DNA from: Pseudomonadota bacterium
GTDB lineage: Bacteria > Pseudomonadota > Gammaproteobacteria > Burkholderiales > Burkholderiaceae_C
Reading direction: 5' to 3'
Assembly (NCBI GenBank): GCA_029780695.1
Contig: JAKOYD010000013.1
Span: 24,330-88,329, forward strand
DNA: 64,000 nucleotides
Shown: piece by piece, positions 53,076-61,765 of the stretch
Position numbering within the stretch: the first letter of the stretch is position 1
Layout: every line of letters starts with the position of its first letter
Notes under the pieces: model-generated
The model's database searches: none
What the model saw: the letters and a program-made list of their open reading frames with translations, nothing else
What the model was told of the DNA's origin: nothing
Position numbers and translations under genes: made by a program

Positions 53076-54338
53076 ATGTCCCAGGCTTGGCCCTATGAAA
53101 TGCTGCTCGGCTGGCGCTACACGCGCGCCGGGCGGGCGACGCGGCGCAACGGCTTCATCAGCTTCATTTCGGCAGCGTCGATGCTGGGCATCGCGCTGGG
53201 CGTGGCGGCGCTGATCATCGTGCTGAGCGTGATGAACGGCTTTCAGAAAGACGTGGCCGGGCGCATGTTGAGCGTGATCTCGCACATCGAGGTGTTTTCG
53301 CCCGACGGCGGCGCGCTGCCCGACCCGGCGCGCACGTTGAGCGAGGTGCGGCAAAACCCCGAGGTGATTGGCGCCGCGCCCTTCATCGGCGCGCAGGCAC
53401 TGCTGGCGCGTGGCGAGACCATGCAGGGCGCCATGGTGCGCGGCATTGACCCGGCGATGGAGCCGCACGTGACCGACATCGCCGCGCAGATGCAGGACAC
53501 GCTGCTGCCGCGGCTGACGCCGGGCCGCTTCGGCATCTTGCTGGGCGGCGACCTGGCGCGCAAACTGGGCGTGGGCGAAGGCGACCAGGTCACGCTGATC
53601 GCCCCCAGCGGCCAGGTTACCCCGGCCGGCGTGGTGCCGCGGCTGAAGCAGATGACGGTGGTGGGCACGTTCAGCAGTGGCCATTACGAATACGACTCGG
53701 CGCTGGCCATGCTGCACACCGAGGACGCCCAGCGCATTTTCCGGCTCGACGGTCCCACCGGCATCCGCCTGAAGCTGCGCGATTTGCACCAGGCCCGGCA
53801 GGTGACCGAGCAGCTGGCCGGCGCGCTGACCGGCAACCTGCTGCTGCTGGACTGGACGCGCCAGAACCGCACCTGGTTTGCCGCCGTGCAGCTGGAAAAG
53901 CGCATGATGTTCATCATCCTCACGCTGATCGTCGCCGTGGCGGCGTTCAACCTGGTCAGCACGCTGGTGATGACGGTGCAGGACAAGCGCGCCGACATCG
54001 CCATCCTGCGCACGCTGGGGGCCAGCCCGGCCAGCATCATGAAGATTTTCATGGTGCAGGGTGCGCTGGTGGGCGTGATCGGCACGCTGGCGGGGCTGGC
54101 GCTGGGGCTGCTCATCGCCTTCAACATCGACGTCATCGTGCCGTTTCTCGAAAACGTGTTTCGCGCCAGCTTCTTGCCGAAAGACATTTACCTCATCAGC
54201 AAGATGCCCAGCGACCCGCAGGCGGGCGACATCGTGCCGATCGCGGTGATATCGCTGCTGCTGGCCTTCGTGGCGACGATCTACCCGAGCTGGCGCGCCA
54301 GCCGGGTGAATCCGGCGGAGGCGTTGCGGTATGAATAG
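53076..54338 (+). CDS. lolC: Lipoprotein-releasing ABC transporter permease LolC/E
   Basis: 420 residues from the ATG at 53076. Membrane layout of LolC/E: first membrane helix SAASMLGIALGVAALIIVLSVMN, a long periplasmic domain, then three helices near the end (from MMFIILTLIVAVAAFNLV), closing YPSWRASRVNPAEALRYE. It moves mature lipoproteins from the inner membrane to LolA with LolD. Only one permease gene is present, suggesting the LolF-type single-permease version or that it acts as a homodimer. Confidence 0.93.
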   Translation: MSQAWPYEMLLGWRYTRAGRATRRNGFISFISAASMLGIALGVAALIIVLSVMNGFQKDVAGRMLSVISHIEVFSPDGGALPDPARTLSEVRQNPEVIGAAPFIGAQALLARGETMQGAMVRGIDPAMEPHVTDIAAQMQDTLLPRLTPGRFGILLGGDLARKLGVGEGDQVTLIAPSGQVTPAGVVPRLKQMTVVGTFSSGHYEYDSALAMLHTEDAQRIFRLDGPTGIRLKLRDLHQARQVTEQLAGALTGNLLLLDWTRQNRTWFAAVQLEKRMMFIILTLIVAVAAFNLVSTLVMTVQDKRADIAILRTLGASPASIMKIFMVQGALVGVIGTLAGLALGLLIAFNIDVIVPFLENVFRASFLPKDIYLISKMPSDPQAGDIVPIAVISLLLAFVATIYPSWRASRVNPAEALRYE

Positions 54339-54341
54339 GCT

Positions 54342-54441
54342 CCCCCCTGAGGCGCTGCGCGCCTTCCCCCCTGAGGGGGGACAACGCTGGTGGCCGGCGC
54401 AAGTCCGGCCACGGCGTTCGGGCATCGCCTGCGCCGCGGCG
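54342..54441. repeat. Family A repeat, copy 6
   Basis: CCCCCCTGAGGCGCTGCGCG 4 bp after the lolC stop, then CCCCCTGAGGGGGG stem and GGCGCAAGTCCGGCCACGGC. Its right part is included in the 155-bp tandem duplication that follows. Confidence 0.88.
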
Positions 54442-54707
54442 ACTTGGGGGCCTGCTGCGCGGCCTGAAGGGCGGGTTTGGGCGTGCGAGGGTTTGCTATG
54501 AACTTAGCAGCTGGCGGGTCAAGTTCCGTGGGCGTGCAAGCGGTATTGGAGGCGCAAGTCCGGCCACGGCGTTCGGGCATCGCCTGCTCCGCGGCGACTT
54601 GGGGGCCTGCTGCGCGGCCTGAAGGGCGGGTTTTGGGCGTGCGAGGGTTTGCTATGAACTCAGTAGCTGGCGGCGCAAGTTCCGTGGGCGTGCAAGCCGT
54701 ATTGGAG
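54397..54707. repeat. Tandem duplication of about 155 bp spanning the lolD start
   Basis: Unit 1 (54397-54551) and unit 2 (54552-54707) differ at about seven sites plus one inserted T. Each runs from GCGCAAGTCCGG to GTATTGGAG, so each has the end of the family A repeat, a spacer and the first 18 codons of lolD. GCGCAAG occurs at all three boundaries. Confidence 0.95.
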
Positions 54708-55400
54708 GCGCAAGGCGTCACCAAGCGCTTTCAGGAAGGGCCGCTGGACGTGGCGGTGCTCAAGGGCGTGGACCTGCGGGTGAACGCGGGCGATACGCTG
54801 GCCATCGTGGGCCAGTCGGGGTCGGGCAAGAGCACGCTGTTGCACTTGCTGGGCGGGCTGGACGCGCCCACCAGCGGCAGCGTGCGGTTGATGGGGCAGG
54901 ATTTTTCGGGCCTGTCGGCCGCCGCGCAGGGCGATCTGCGCAATCGGCACCTGGGCTTTGTGTACCAGTTTCACCACCTGCTGCCCGAATTCAGCGCGCA
55001 AGAAAACGTGGCCATGCCGTTGTGGGTGCGGCGCGGCTCGCGCGACGAGGCAGCCCAGGCGGCGGCTCGCATTCTGGCGCAGGTGGGCCTGAAGGATCGC
55101 ATGCACCACCGCCCGGCCGAGCTGTCGGGGGGCGAGCGTCAGCGCGTGGCCATTGCCCGCGCGCTGGTCACGCAACCGGCCTGCGTGCTGGCCGACGAAC
55201 CGACCGGCAACCTGGACCGATCCACCGCCGACGGCGTGTTCGCGCTGATGATGGAGCTGGCCGCCAACCACGGCACCGCGTTCGTGCTGGTGACGCACGA
55301 CGACGCGCTGGCCGCGCGCTGCCAGCGCTCGCTGCGGCTGGAGCGAGGCGAGCTGCGGGGTGACGCCGCAGCGCGCGATCACCTGCGCCAGTTGCTATGA
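54654..55400 (+). CDS. lolD: Lipoprotein-releasing ABC transporter ATP-binding protein LolD
   Basis: 248 residues from the ATG at 54654. Walker [20 protein letters not shown], signature [16 protein letters not shown], Walker [12 protein letters not shown], switch His in LVTHDD. It powers lipoprotein release with LolC. Odd: an in-frame ATG in the duplicated upstream unit (54498) would add 52 residues encoded by the tandem copy, and the frame stays open. The first residues (from GCTATGAACTCAGTAGCTGG) also resemble a diverged family C repeat. Confidence 0.94.
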   Translation: MNSVAGGASSVGVQAVLEAQGVTKRFQEGPLDVAVLKGVDLRVNAGDTLAIVGQSGSGKSTLLHLLGGLDAPTSGSVRLMGQDFSGLSAAAQGDLRNRHLGFVYQFHHLLPEFSAQENVAMPLWVRRGSRDEAAQAAARILAQVGLKDRMHHRPAELSGGERQRVAIARALVTQPACVLADEPTGNLDRSTADGVFALMMELAANHGTAFVLVTHDDALAARCQRSLRLERGELRGDAAARDHLRQLL

Positions 55401-55446
55401 AAATGAAAGCTGCCGGCGCTTGACTGGCGGGCGCCAAAGCCGGTTT
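55394..55446. repeat. Family C repeat, diverged
   Basis: TGCTATGAAAATGAAAGCTG then CCGGCGCTTGACTGGCGGGC. It overlaps the lolD stop codon. Confidence 0.75.
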
Positions 55447-55462
55447 TCCGCGCAAGTCGGCG

Positions 55463-56557
55463 CTACAGCACGCGGTTGAACCACCACATCGACAGTCCCG
55501 CCGCCAGCAGCGCCAGCAGCGCGCCGGCCAGGGCGAGCAGGGCGGAGACTTCGGTTTCCTTCTTCTCCAGCGTCAGCCGGCTGGAGAGGTTCTGGTACAC
55601 CTTGTTCAGGTCTTGCGCGGTGCCGGCGTAGTAGTACTCGGCGGCGGTCTTGTGGGCGATGGCCTTGAGCGTTTCCTCGTCCAGCCGCACCCGCATCGAC
55701 CAGCCTTCGAAGCCGATGGTCTCGCCATCCACCGTGCCGATGCCCACCGTGTACACCTTGACGCCGCGGTCCGCCGCCATCTTGGCGGCCTCCAGCGGAT
55801 CGACGCCGGTGGTGCGCTGCCCGTCGGTCAGCATGATGACGGCGGCCGAGGTGTAGGAGCCCGGCGGCACGGGGATAAATTCGTTCTGCTTGGGCGGCGC
55901 CTGATCCAGCGAACGGCCCATGCCACCGCGCATGCGGTCGCTGCTGAGCTGCTGCAGCTCGATGCCGGCGTTGGGAAACAGCGTCGCCAGCGAGATGACG
56001 ATGGCGTTGCCCGTGGCCGTGGCGCGCTGCAGCTGAAAGCGGTCGATGGCGGTGACCAGATCCTCGCGGTTGACGGTGGGCAACTGCGCCACCTGCGCCG
56101 ATCCGGCGAAGGCCACGATGCCGACCTTGACGTCGCGCGGCAGCTCTTTCAAAAACGTCTTGGCCGCGGCCTGCGCGGCTTCCAGCCGGGTGGGCTGCAC
56201 GTCGGTGGCGCGCATGCTGCCCGACACGTCCATCGCCAGGATGATGGTTTGCTGGTTGGACGGCAGGGCCACTACCGCCACCGGCCGCGCGCTGGCCAGC
56301 AGCAGTGCGCCCAGCGCCAGCAGCATCAGCAGCGGCGGCACGTGGCGGCGCCAGCCGGGGCCCTTGCCCAGTGCCTGTCGCACCACGGCCAGGCTGGCGT
56401 AGCGCACCGCCAGCTTGCGGCGGCGCCGCTGCAGCCACACGTACAGCAGCACCAGCAGCGGCAACAGCAGCAGCAGCCACAGAAACTGCGGCCACAGGAA
56501 GGCCGGTCGCGGGATCGCCGCAGGCCAGTGAAGGAAGGCGGGCCAGGTCGCGTTCAT
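55463..56557 (-). CDS. VWA-domain membrane protein (BatA-like)
   Basis: 364 residues. N-terminal helices (FLWPQFLWLLLLLPLLVLLY and LLLASARPVAVVALP) precede a von Willebrand A domain with the MIDAS start ILAMDVSGSMRATDV and GIVAFAGSAQVAQL; a C-terminal membrane helix follows. Third gene of a MoxR-DUF58-VWA operon, overlapping the DUF58 gene by 4 bp. Such modules assemble or fold metallo- or envelope proteins; the client is unknown. Confidence 0.93.
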   Translation of the reverse strand: MNATWPAFLHWPAAIPRPAFLWPQFLWLLLLLPLLVLLYVWLQRRRRKLAVRYASLAVVRQALGKGPGWRRHVPPLLMLLALGALLLASARPVAVVALPSNQQTIILAMDVSGSMRATDVQPTRLEAAQAAAKTFLKELPRDVKVGIVAFAGSAQVAQLPTVNREDLVTAIDRFQLQRATATGNAIVISLATLFPNAGIELQQLSSDRMRGGMGRSLDQAPPKQNEFIPVPPGSYTSAAVIMLTDGQRTTGVDPLEAAKMAADRGVKVYTVGIGTVDGETIGFEGWSMRVRLDEETLKAIAHKTAAEYYYAGTAQDLNKVYQNLSSRLTLEKKETEVSALLALAGALLALLAAGLSMWWFNRVL

Positions 56558-57627
56558 GGGTGGGTGGGCGTCCCATTGTCGCGCGATCGACCCGCCTTGC
56601 GAAGGTGCGCGGGCAGCGCGCCGCCAGCGGCCAGCCGCGCGCGCTGCTTGCGCAGGTCGGCAAAGCGCAGCACGGCCTGCGCCAGGTCGTCGCCGGTGGA
56701 CAGCTCCAGCGCATCGACCCCGGCGCGCGCCAGCGCGTCGCGTACCTCGTTCTCGCGCTGCGCCGCCAGGGCGGCAAAGCGCCGGCGGAAGGCGCTGTCG
56801 TGCGTGTCGACCAGCAGTTGTTCGCCCGTTTCGGCATCGCGCAGCGTCAGCAGGCCCAGGTCGGGCAGCTCGCGTTCCAGCGGGTCGGTCAGGCGCACGG
56901 CGACGACGTCGTGGCGCAGCGCCAGCTGGCCCAGCGGCTTTTGCCAGCCGGGCTCGCTGATGAAATCAGACACCACGAAAATCGTCGAACGGCGGCGAAT
57001 GGCGTTGGCGCCGGCGGTCAGCAATTCGGACAGTTTTGTGCCGCCAGCGCTTGTCTGGTCTGCGCGTGTAGCTATTTTATTGGTAGCATCAGCCGGCCTG
57101 ACGCGCTGCATGGCCGCCAGCAGGTGCAGGACGTGCCGGCGGCTGGCGCGCGCCGGGATCATCTCTTCGACCCCCGCGCCGTACAGCAGCGCACCCACGC
57201 GGTTGCCATGCCGGGTGAGCAGGCGCGCCAGCAGCGCCACGAATTCGGCCGATACCTGCCGCTTAAGCGTCTCGCCCGACCCGAAATCGACCGACGGGCT
57301 CAGATCGAGCAGAAACCACGCCGTCATCTCGCGGTCTTCGGTGTACACGCGCACGTGCGGCGACTGCATGCGCGCGGTCACGTTCCAGTCGATGTGGCGC
57401 ACGTCGTCGTGCATCTGGTATTCGCGCAGGTCGGCCAGGTCGAGGCCGCCGCCGCGCATCAGCGTGCGCCAGTCACCCATCAACTGGCCGTCCAGCCGGC
57501 GCAGCACCGTCCATTCAAGCCGGCGCAGCAGGGCTTCGGCGCCGGCAGGTTCGGCCGCCGCCTCGCGCGGCGCATTCGGCACTGCGTGGGGCAGCGGGGC
57601 CTGGTTTCGGCGCAGCCAGCGGATCAT
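56554..57627 (-). CDS. DUF58-domain protein of the MoxR-VWA module
   Basis: 357 residues. The DUF58 core is DLADLREYQMHDDVRHIDWN followed by FLLDLSPSVDFGSGE, which resembles a degenerate VWA-like motif. A family C repeat (57037-57090) lies in frame and adds ADATNKIATRADQTSAGG in the middle. It sits between moxR (23 bp upstream) and the VWA gene (4-bp overlap). Confidence 0.92.
   Translation of the reverse strand: MIRWLRRNQAPLPHAVPNAPREAAAEPAGAEALLRRLEWTVLRRLDGQLMGDWRTLMRGGGLDLADLREYQMHDDVRHIDWNVTARMQSPHVRVYTEDREMTAWFLLDLSPSVDFGSGETLKRQVSAEFVALLARLLTRHGNRVGALLYGAGVEEMIPARASRRHVLHLLAAMQRVRPADATNKIATRADQTSAGGTKLSELLTAGANAIRRRSTIFVVSDFISEPGWQKPLGQLALRHDVVAVRLTDPLERELPDLGLLTLRDAETGEQLLVDTHDSAFRRRFAALAAQRENEVRDALARAGVDALELSTGDDLAQAVLRFADLRKQRARLAAGGALPAHLRKAGRSRDNGTPTHP
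57037..57090. repeat. Family C repeat inside the DUF58 gene, in frame
   Basis: GTGCCGCCAGCGCTTGTCTG then GTCTGCGCGTGTAGCTATTT and TATTGGTAGCATC. It is in minus orientation relative to the window and keeps the gene frame. Confidence 0.8.
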
Positions 57628-57649
57628 GGGTCGGTGCGTGGCGGGGCCG

Positions 57650-58660
57650 TCAGGCGGCGATTCGGTCGTGCGCCAGCGGCTTGGGCGGCGGGGGCACCTG
57701 GGCCATGATGCGCAGCACGATCTGGTCGGCGCTCATGCCTTCGGACAGCGCCTCGTACGACAGCACCAGCCGGTGGCGCAGCACGTCGGGCACCAGGTCA
57801 CTCATGTCTTCGGGCAGGGCGTAGGTGCGCCCGCGCATCATGGCCAGCGCCTTGGCGCCTTCGATCAGGCCGATGGTGGCGCGCGGGCTGGCGCCAAAGG
57901 TGATCATGGGCGCCAGATCGCCCAGGTCCGCCGCGGCCGGCGCGCGCGTGGCCGACACCAGCTTGACGGCGTACTGCACCAGCGACGGGTCGACGTAGAC
58001 CTGCCGGCACTGGCGCTGCAGCGCGGCCAGCTGGTCCATGCTGGCGACCGGTTTGACGTCGATGCGCGGCCCGGTCACGCGCTGGGCGATGACGAACTCT
58101 TCCTCGTCGCTGGGGTAGCCCACGACCACTTTCATCATGAAGCGGTCGACCTGCGCTTCGGGCAGGGGGTAGGTGCCTTCGGTCTCGATGGGGTTCTGCG
58201 TGGCCATCACCAGAAAGGGCTCGGGCACGAAATGCGTCTGCCCGGCGATCGTGACTTGGCGCTCTTGCATCACCTCCAGCAGCGCGCTTTGCACCTTGGC
58301 GGGGGCGCGGTTGATCTCGTCGGCCAGCAGCAGGTGGGTGAACACCGGCCCGAGCGCGGTGCTGAAGTCGCCATCGCGCTGGTTGTAGATGCGCGTGCCG
58401 ATCAAGTCCGCCGGCACCAGGTCGGGCGTGAACTGGATGCGCTTGAACTGGCCCTGCAGCACGCCAGCCAGTGTTTTGACGGTGAGCGTCTTGGCCAGCC
58501 CCGGCACGCCTTCGACCAGCAGATGGCCGCCGGCCAGCAGGGCGACCATCACCCGCTCCAGAAAGCGGTCCTGCCCGACCACCACGCGCTTGACCTCGTA
58601 GAGGATCCGCTCCATCAGTTCGGCGGTGGCGGTGTCTTGCGTAAAGCGGTGGTCGGTCAT
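57650..58660 (-). CDS. MoxR-family AAA+ ATPase
   Basis: 336 residues from the ATG at 58660, with GGAG about 10 bases upstream; a TTG at 58675 is an alternative. Walker A LLVEGVPGLAKTLTVKTLAG, Walker B LLADEINRAPAKVQSAL, sensor 1 FLVMATQNPIETEGTYPLPE. MoxR proteins work as chaperones with VWA proteins. First gene of the three-gene operon. Confidence 0.95.
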   Translation of the reverse strand: MTDHRFTQDTATAELMERILYEVKRVVVGQDRFLERVMVALLAGGHLLVEGVPGLAKTLTVKTLAGVLQGQFKRIQFTPDLVPADLIGTRIYNQRDGDFSTALGPVFTHLLLADEINRAPAKVQSALLEVMQERQVTIAGQTHFVPEPFLVMATQNPIETEGTYPLPEAQVDRFMMKVVVGYPSDEEEFVIAQRVTGPRIDVKPVASMDQLAALQRQCRQVYVDPSLVQYAVKLVSATRAPAAADLGDLAPMITFGASPRATIGLIEGAKALAMMRGRTYALPEDMSDLVPDVLRHRLVLSYEALSEGMSADQIVLRIMAQVPPPPKPLAHDRIAA

Positions 58661-58682
58661 GTGCTCGAACTCCAAGAATCAG

Positions 58683-58795
58683 AAGGCCGCGGAGCAGGCC
58701 ACGCCAGTGAACGCCGTCGCCGGACCTGGGCCGGCGACTGGCGTTGTCCCCCTCCCGCAGGAGAGCGGGGAAGGCGCGTCAGCGACTCAGGCGGG
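58683..58795. repeat. Family A repeat, copy 7
   Basis: AAGGCCGCGGAGCAGGCCAC to GCGACTCAGGCGGG, with CCCCCTCCCGCAGGAGAGCG in the middle. It ends 7 bp from the stop codon of the S1C protease. Confidence 0.9.
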
Positions 58796-58801
58796 TGCAT
58801 C

Positions 58802-59734
58802 CTAAAACGGTGGCTGTCCAGCCGCGCTGGCGGCGTTCTCGATCGGCACCGCGAAGCCAATGCCCAGGAAGGTGCGCGCCGGCGTGGGGTTGAGGATGGC
58901 CGTGACGATGCCGACCACATGGCCGTCCATCGTCACCAGCGGGCCGCCCGAATTGCCGGGGTTGGCGGCGGCGTCGAACTGGATCAGGTTGCTCATCACC
59001 TGGCCGCCCTCGGGCGACTTGAAGCCGCGCTTGAGCCCCGACACCACGCCCGCCGACACCGACGGCCCGATGCCGAACGGGTAGCCGATGGCCACCACTT
59101 CGTCGCCCGGTGCCAGGTCGGCGGTGGAGCGCAGGGTGGCGGCCTGCAGGTCGTCCGGGATCTTCTGCGCGCGCAGCACCGCCAGGTCGTTCTCGGGCTG
59201 CACGTTGACGATGGCGGCAGGCGATTCCAGCCCGTCGGCAAAGGTGACCGAGATGCTTTCGGCCCCTTGCACCACGTGCAGGTTGGTCAGGATGGTGCCG
59301 TTGTCGATGATGACCACGCCGGTGCCGACGCCGCGCCCCATTTCGGCATGGCCCCGCCGGTCCTTCTTGCCGGCCAGCAGGCCTTCGACGCGCACCAGCG
59401 CCGGTGCCACGGTGGCGGCCGCGCGCGCCGCCTGCGAGGGCAGCACCTTGTGGGTCAGCGTGTGCATCACGGCGGCGTGGATGTCGTCCTGCGTCAGCTT
59501 GCGTTGTGCCGTCGCGCGCCAAGGCGTGTTGGGCAAGGCCAAGGCCAGGGCCAGCGCCGCGATGGCGGCCCAGGGCAGGGCAGGGTGGCGCAAAAAGGCC
59601 AGCGCGCGCTGGCGCCGCGTGGGCGCCGCCGCGTCGGGGGTGTTTGCTGGCCGGGCCACGGCGATGGGCGCCAAGTCGCGCGCCGGGCCAGCGGCCGGGG
59701 GTGCGGATCGGCTGTAGAGCGCGGTTCGGCGCAT
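58802..59734 (-). CDS. S1C-family trypsin-like serine protease, membrane-anchored, no PDZ domain
   Basis: 310 residues from the ATG at 59734 (CCGAGG 6 bases upstream). A cytoplasmic N-tail with Pro/Ala runs to a membrane helix at about 52-68 (ALPWAAIAALALALALPNTP). Catalytic triad: His153 (LTNLHVV), Asp183 (ENDLAVL), Ser262 (NPGNSGGPLV). DegS-like proteins have a PDZ domain after the protease; here the chain ends at the protease domain. Possibly a periplasmic quality-control enzyme. Confidence 0.9.
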   Translation of the reverse strand: MRRTALYSRSAPPAAGPARDLAPIAVARPANTPDAAAPTRRQRALAFLRHPALPWAAIAALALALALPNTPWRATAQRKLTQDDIHAAVMHTLTHKVLPSQAARAAATVAPALVRVEGLLAGKKDRRGHAEMGRGVGTGVVIIDNGTILTNLHVVQGAESISVTFADGLESPAAIVNVQPENDLAVLRAQKIPDDLQAATLRSTADLAPGDEVVAIGYPFGIGPSVSAGVVSGLKRGFKSPEGGQVMSNLIQFDAAANPGNSGGPLVTMDGHVVGIVTAILNPTPARTFLGIGFAVPIENAASAAGQPPF

Positions 59735-59860
59735 GGGGCACCTCGGGACGTCGGGCGGGGAACAAGCGCACAGTAGCATGGTTCGCGCGGCCGCGCGCGC
59801 ATGCTTGCTGCGTGCGATGCGCGCCGACGCGCCCGTCGGCATTGCGGCATGATGGCCCCG

Positions 59861-60709
59861 ATGCCTTGCTGGATTGACACCCACTGCCACCTGGACGCGG
59901 CGGAATTCGCGCCCGACGCCGATGCCGTGCGCCACCGTGCGGCAGAAGCGGGCGTGCGCCTGTGCGTCATTCCGGCGGTGGAGGTGGCGGCGTTCGACGG
60001 CGCGCGCGCGCTGGCACACCGCTGGGGCGATGCGTATGCGCTGGGCATCCACCCCATGTACGTCGCGCGTGCCGACGATGATGCGCTGGACCGGCTGGAT
60101 GCCGCCCTGCAGGCCCACGCCGCCGACCCGCGTTTGGTGGCGGTGGGCGAAATCGGGCTGGATTACTTCGAGCCGCAACTCAGCCAAGGCCCGCTGCGCG
60201 AGCGGCAAGAACGCTTTTACCGCGCGCAGCTCAAGCTGGCGCGCCGGCACGGCCTGCCGGTGATCCTGCACGTGCGCCGCTCGGTCGATCAGGTGCTGAA
60301 GGGTTTGCGCGACGTCGGCGTGCCCGGCGGCATCGCCCACGCCTTCAATGGCAGCCGCCAGCAGGCCGAGGCGCTGGCGGGGTTGGGGTGCAAGCTGGGC
60401 TTTGGCGGCGCCGTGACCTATGAGCGCGCCACGCGACTTCGCACGCTGGCTGCTGAACTGCCGGCCGATGCCATCGTCATGGAAACCGACGCGCCCGACA
60501 TTCCGCCGCACTGGCTGTACACCACCGCCGAGCAGCGCGCCGCCGGCCAGCCGCAGGGCCGCAACGAGCCGGCCGAATTGCCGCGCATCGCTGCCGAGGT
60601 GGCGCAGCTGCGCGGCATGTCCGTGGACGCATGGGCCGCGGCGACCACCGCCAACGCGCTGGCCGCGCTGCCGCGCCTGCGTGGGTTGGCTGCAGGTTTC
60701 TTGTCGTAG
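59861..60709 (+). CDS. TatD-family metal-dependent hydrolase
   Basis: 282 residues from the ATG at 59861. The metal motif IDTHCHLDAAEF starts the chain; LVAVGEIGLDYFE, HGLPVILHVRRS, AHAFNGSRQQAE and METDAPDIPP give the remaining ligands. TatD-like enzymes are deoxyribonucleases in DNA quality control. Divergent from the S1C protease. The accessory region starts just after its stop codon. Confidence 0.92.
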   Translation: MPCWIDTHCHLDAAEFAPDADAVRHRAAEAGVRLCVIPAVEVAAFDGARALAHRWGDAYALGIHPMYVARADDDALDRLDAALQAHAADPRLVAVGEIGLDYFEPQLSQGPLRERQERFYRAQLKLARRHGLPVILHVRRSVDQVLKGLRDVGVPGGIAHAFNGSRQQAEALAGLGCKLGFGGAVTYERATRLRTLAAELPADAIVMETDAPDIPPHWLYTTAEQRAAGQPQGRNEPAELPRIAAEVAQLRGMSVDAWAAATTANALAALPRLRGLAAGFLS

Positions 60710-61159
60710 TGCCGGTATTGAAGCTGTCTGGCGCCACCGGTAGGGGTCACGGGGTGGGGTGGCTTGCGCGTTACCCGCACTGTTACCCGCATTTGGTACC
60801 GGCTTCATGCGGCCCGTTGCGGGACTATGCGTTTCACCAGACTTGGCGCCGCAAAAGAAACAGCGGGGCCAACGAGGTGTTTGGGCGCTGATTCAGCCCA
60901 GTGCGGCTTGGTTGGTGGCGGTGTAGTTCCCACTACAGGAAACCGCCCTGCTGTAGAAGCAGGGATACCATGGGTGTGACTGTACATCATGCGGAAGTCC
61001 GGGGAAAAAACGAGCGCCCCCGCGCACTTCCTCGCTGGTTCGGGCTGCGACGGTCTGCGGTTCGATCTCCAAGATGGGAACCAAACACGGCGGCATGAGG
61101 CTGTTCCTGTTTTTCGTCGAAATCTTGCATTGGACGAATAAACGGAACATACTCTCACC
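60710..61159. other. 450-bp non-coding stretch at the border of the accessory region
   Basis: No gene I can support. It holds two direct GTTACCCGCA copies around 60771-60795, a small hairpin CCCTGC/GCAGGG (60946-60964), the palindrome TGTAGTTCCCACTACA (60922-60937) and the AbiE promoter at its right end. It may contain an attachment site or decayed integrase end; this is speculation. Confidence 0.5.
61125..61153 (+). promoter_or_regulatory. Promoter of the AbiE pair
   Basis: TTGCAT (61125-61130), a 17-bp spacer and CATACT (61148-61153). The start codon follows 6 bp later at 61160 and there is no Shine-Dalgarno sequence, so the transcript may be leaderless. Confidence 0.55.
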
Positions 61160-61765
61160 ATGCTCGCCGACACCCACACCCAGCGCGTCCTCGATCTGGC
61201 CAACCAGAAGGGGCTACTGCGCGCCAGCGATCTGGACGCCATCGATGCGCCCCGGGTCGTCCTGACGCGCCTGACCGCCGCTGGCGTTCTGGAAAGGGTC
61301 GGACGCGGGCTGTACCGCCTGCCGGATGCGCAGGGATCGGAATTCGAGAGTCTCGCGACCGTCGCCACCAAGGTGCCGCAGGCCGTGTTCTGCCTGCTCA
61401 CGGCGCTGCAATTCCACGAGCTGACCACACAACTGCCGCGCCAGATCTGGATCGCCATGCCGCGCGGCAGCCACGTGCCCCGGATCGACTATCCGCCGGT
61501 CAAGATGGTTCAGATGACTGGTGACGTCTACACGGCGGGCGTCGAGGAGCACCTGCGCGACGGGGTGAAGCTGCGAGTGTACGGCGCGGCCAAGACGGTC
61601 GTGGACTGCTTCAAGCACCGCAACAAAATCGGCCTGGACGTGGCGCTGGAGGCGCTGAAGGACGCACGCGCCAAGCGCAAGGCGACGGCGGACGACCTGT
61701 GGCGCTATGCGAAGATCTGCCGCGTGGCCAACGTGATGCGCCCCTACCTGGAGGCCGTCGAATGA
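61160..61765 (+). CDS. abiEi: AbiEi-type antitoxin
   Basis: 201 residues. The N-terminal winged helix RVLDLANQKGLLRASDLDAI with LTRLTAAGVLERVGRGLYRL is the AbiEi_4-type DNA-binding domain; the rest is the AbiEi C-terminal domain (LTALQFHELTTQLPRQIWIA). In known AbiE systems the antitoxin represses the operon and blocks the toxin, giving a type IV toxin-antitoxin and phage abortive-infection function. The stop overlaps the toxin start (ATGA). Confidence 0.93.
   Translation: MLADTHTQRVLDLANQKGLLRASDLDAIDAPRVVLTRLTAAGVLERVGRGLYRLPDAQGSEFESLATVATKVPQAVFCLLTALQFHELTTQLPRQIWIAMPRGSHVPRIDYPPVKMVQMTGDVYTAGVEEHLRDGVKLRVYGAAKTVVDCFKHRNKIGLDVALEALKDARAKRKATADDLWRYAKICRVANVMRPYLEAVE

Noticed and set aside
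55613..59776. 1387-residue open frame on the plus strand
   Set aside because: It runs opposite to the well-supported VWA, DUF58, MoxR and S1C genes; composition is His/Arg/Gln-rich with no motif, as expected of an antisense shadow in GC-rich DNA.
60772..60800. Direct GTTACCCGCA copies as a CRISPR-like or attachment repeat
   Set aside because: Only two short copies, no regular spacing, and no integrase identified beside them.
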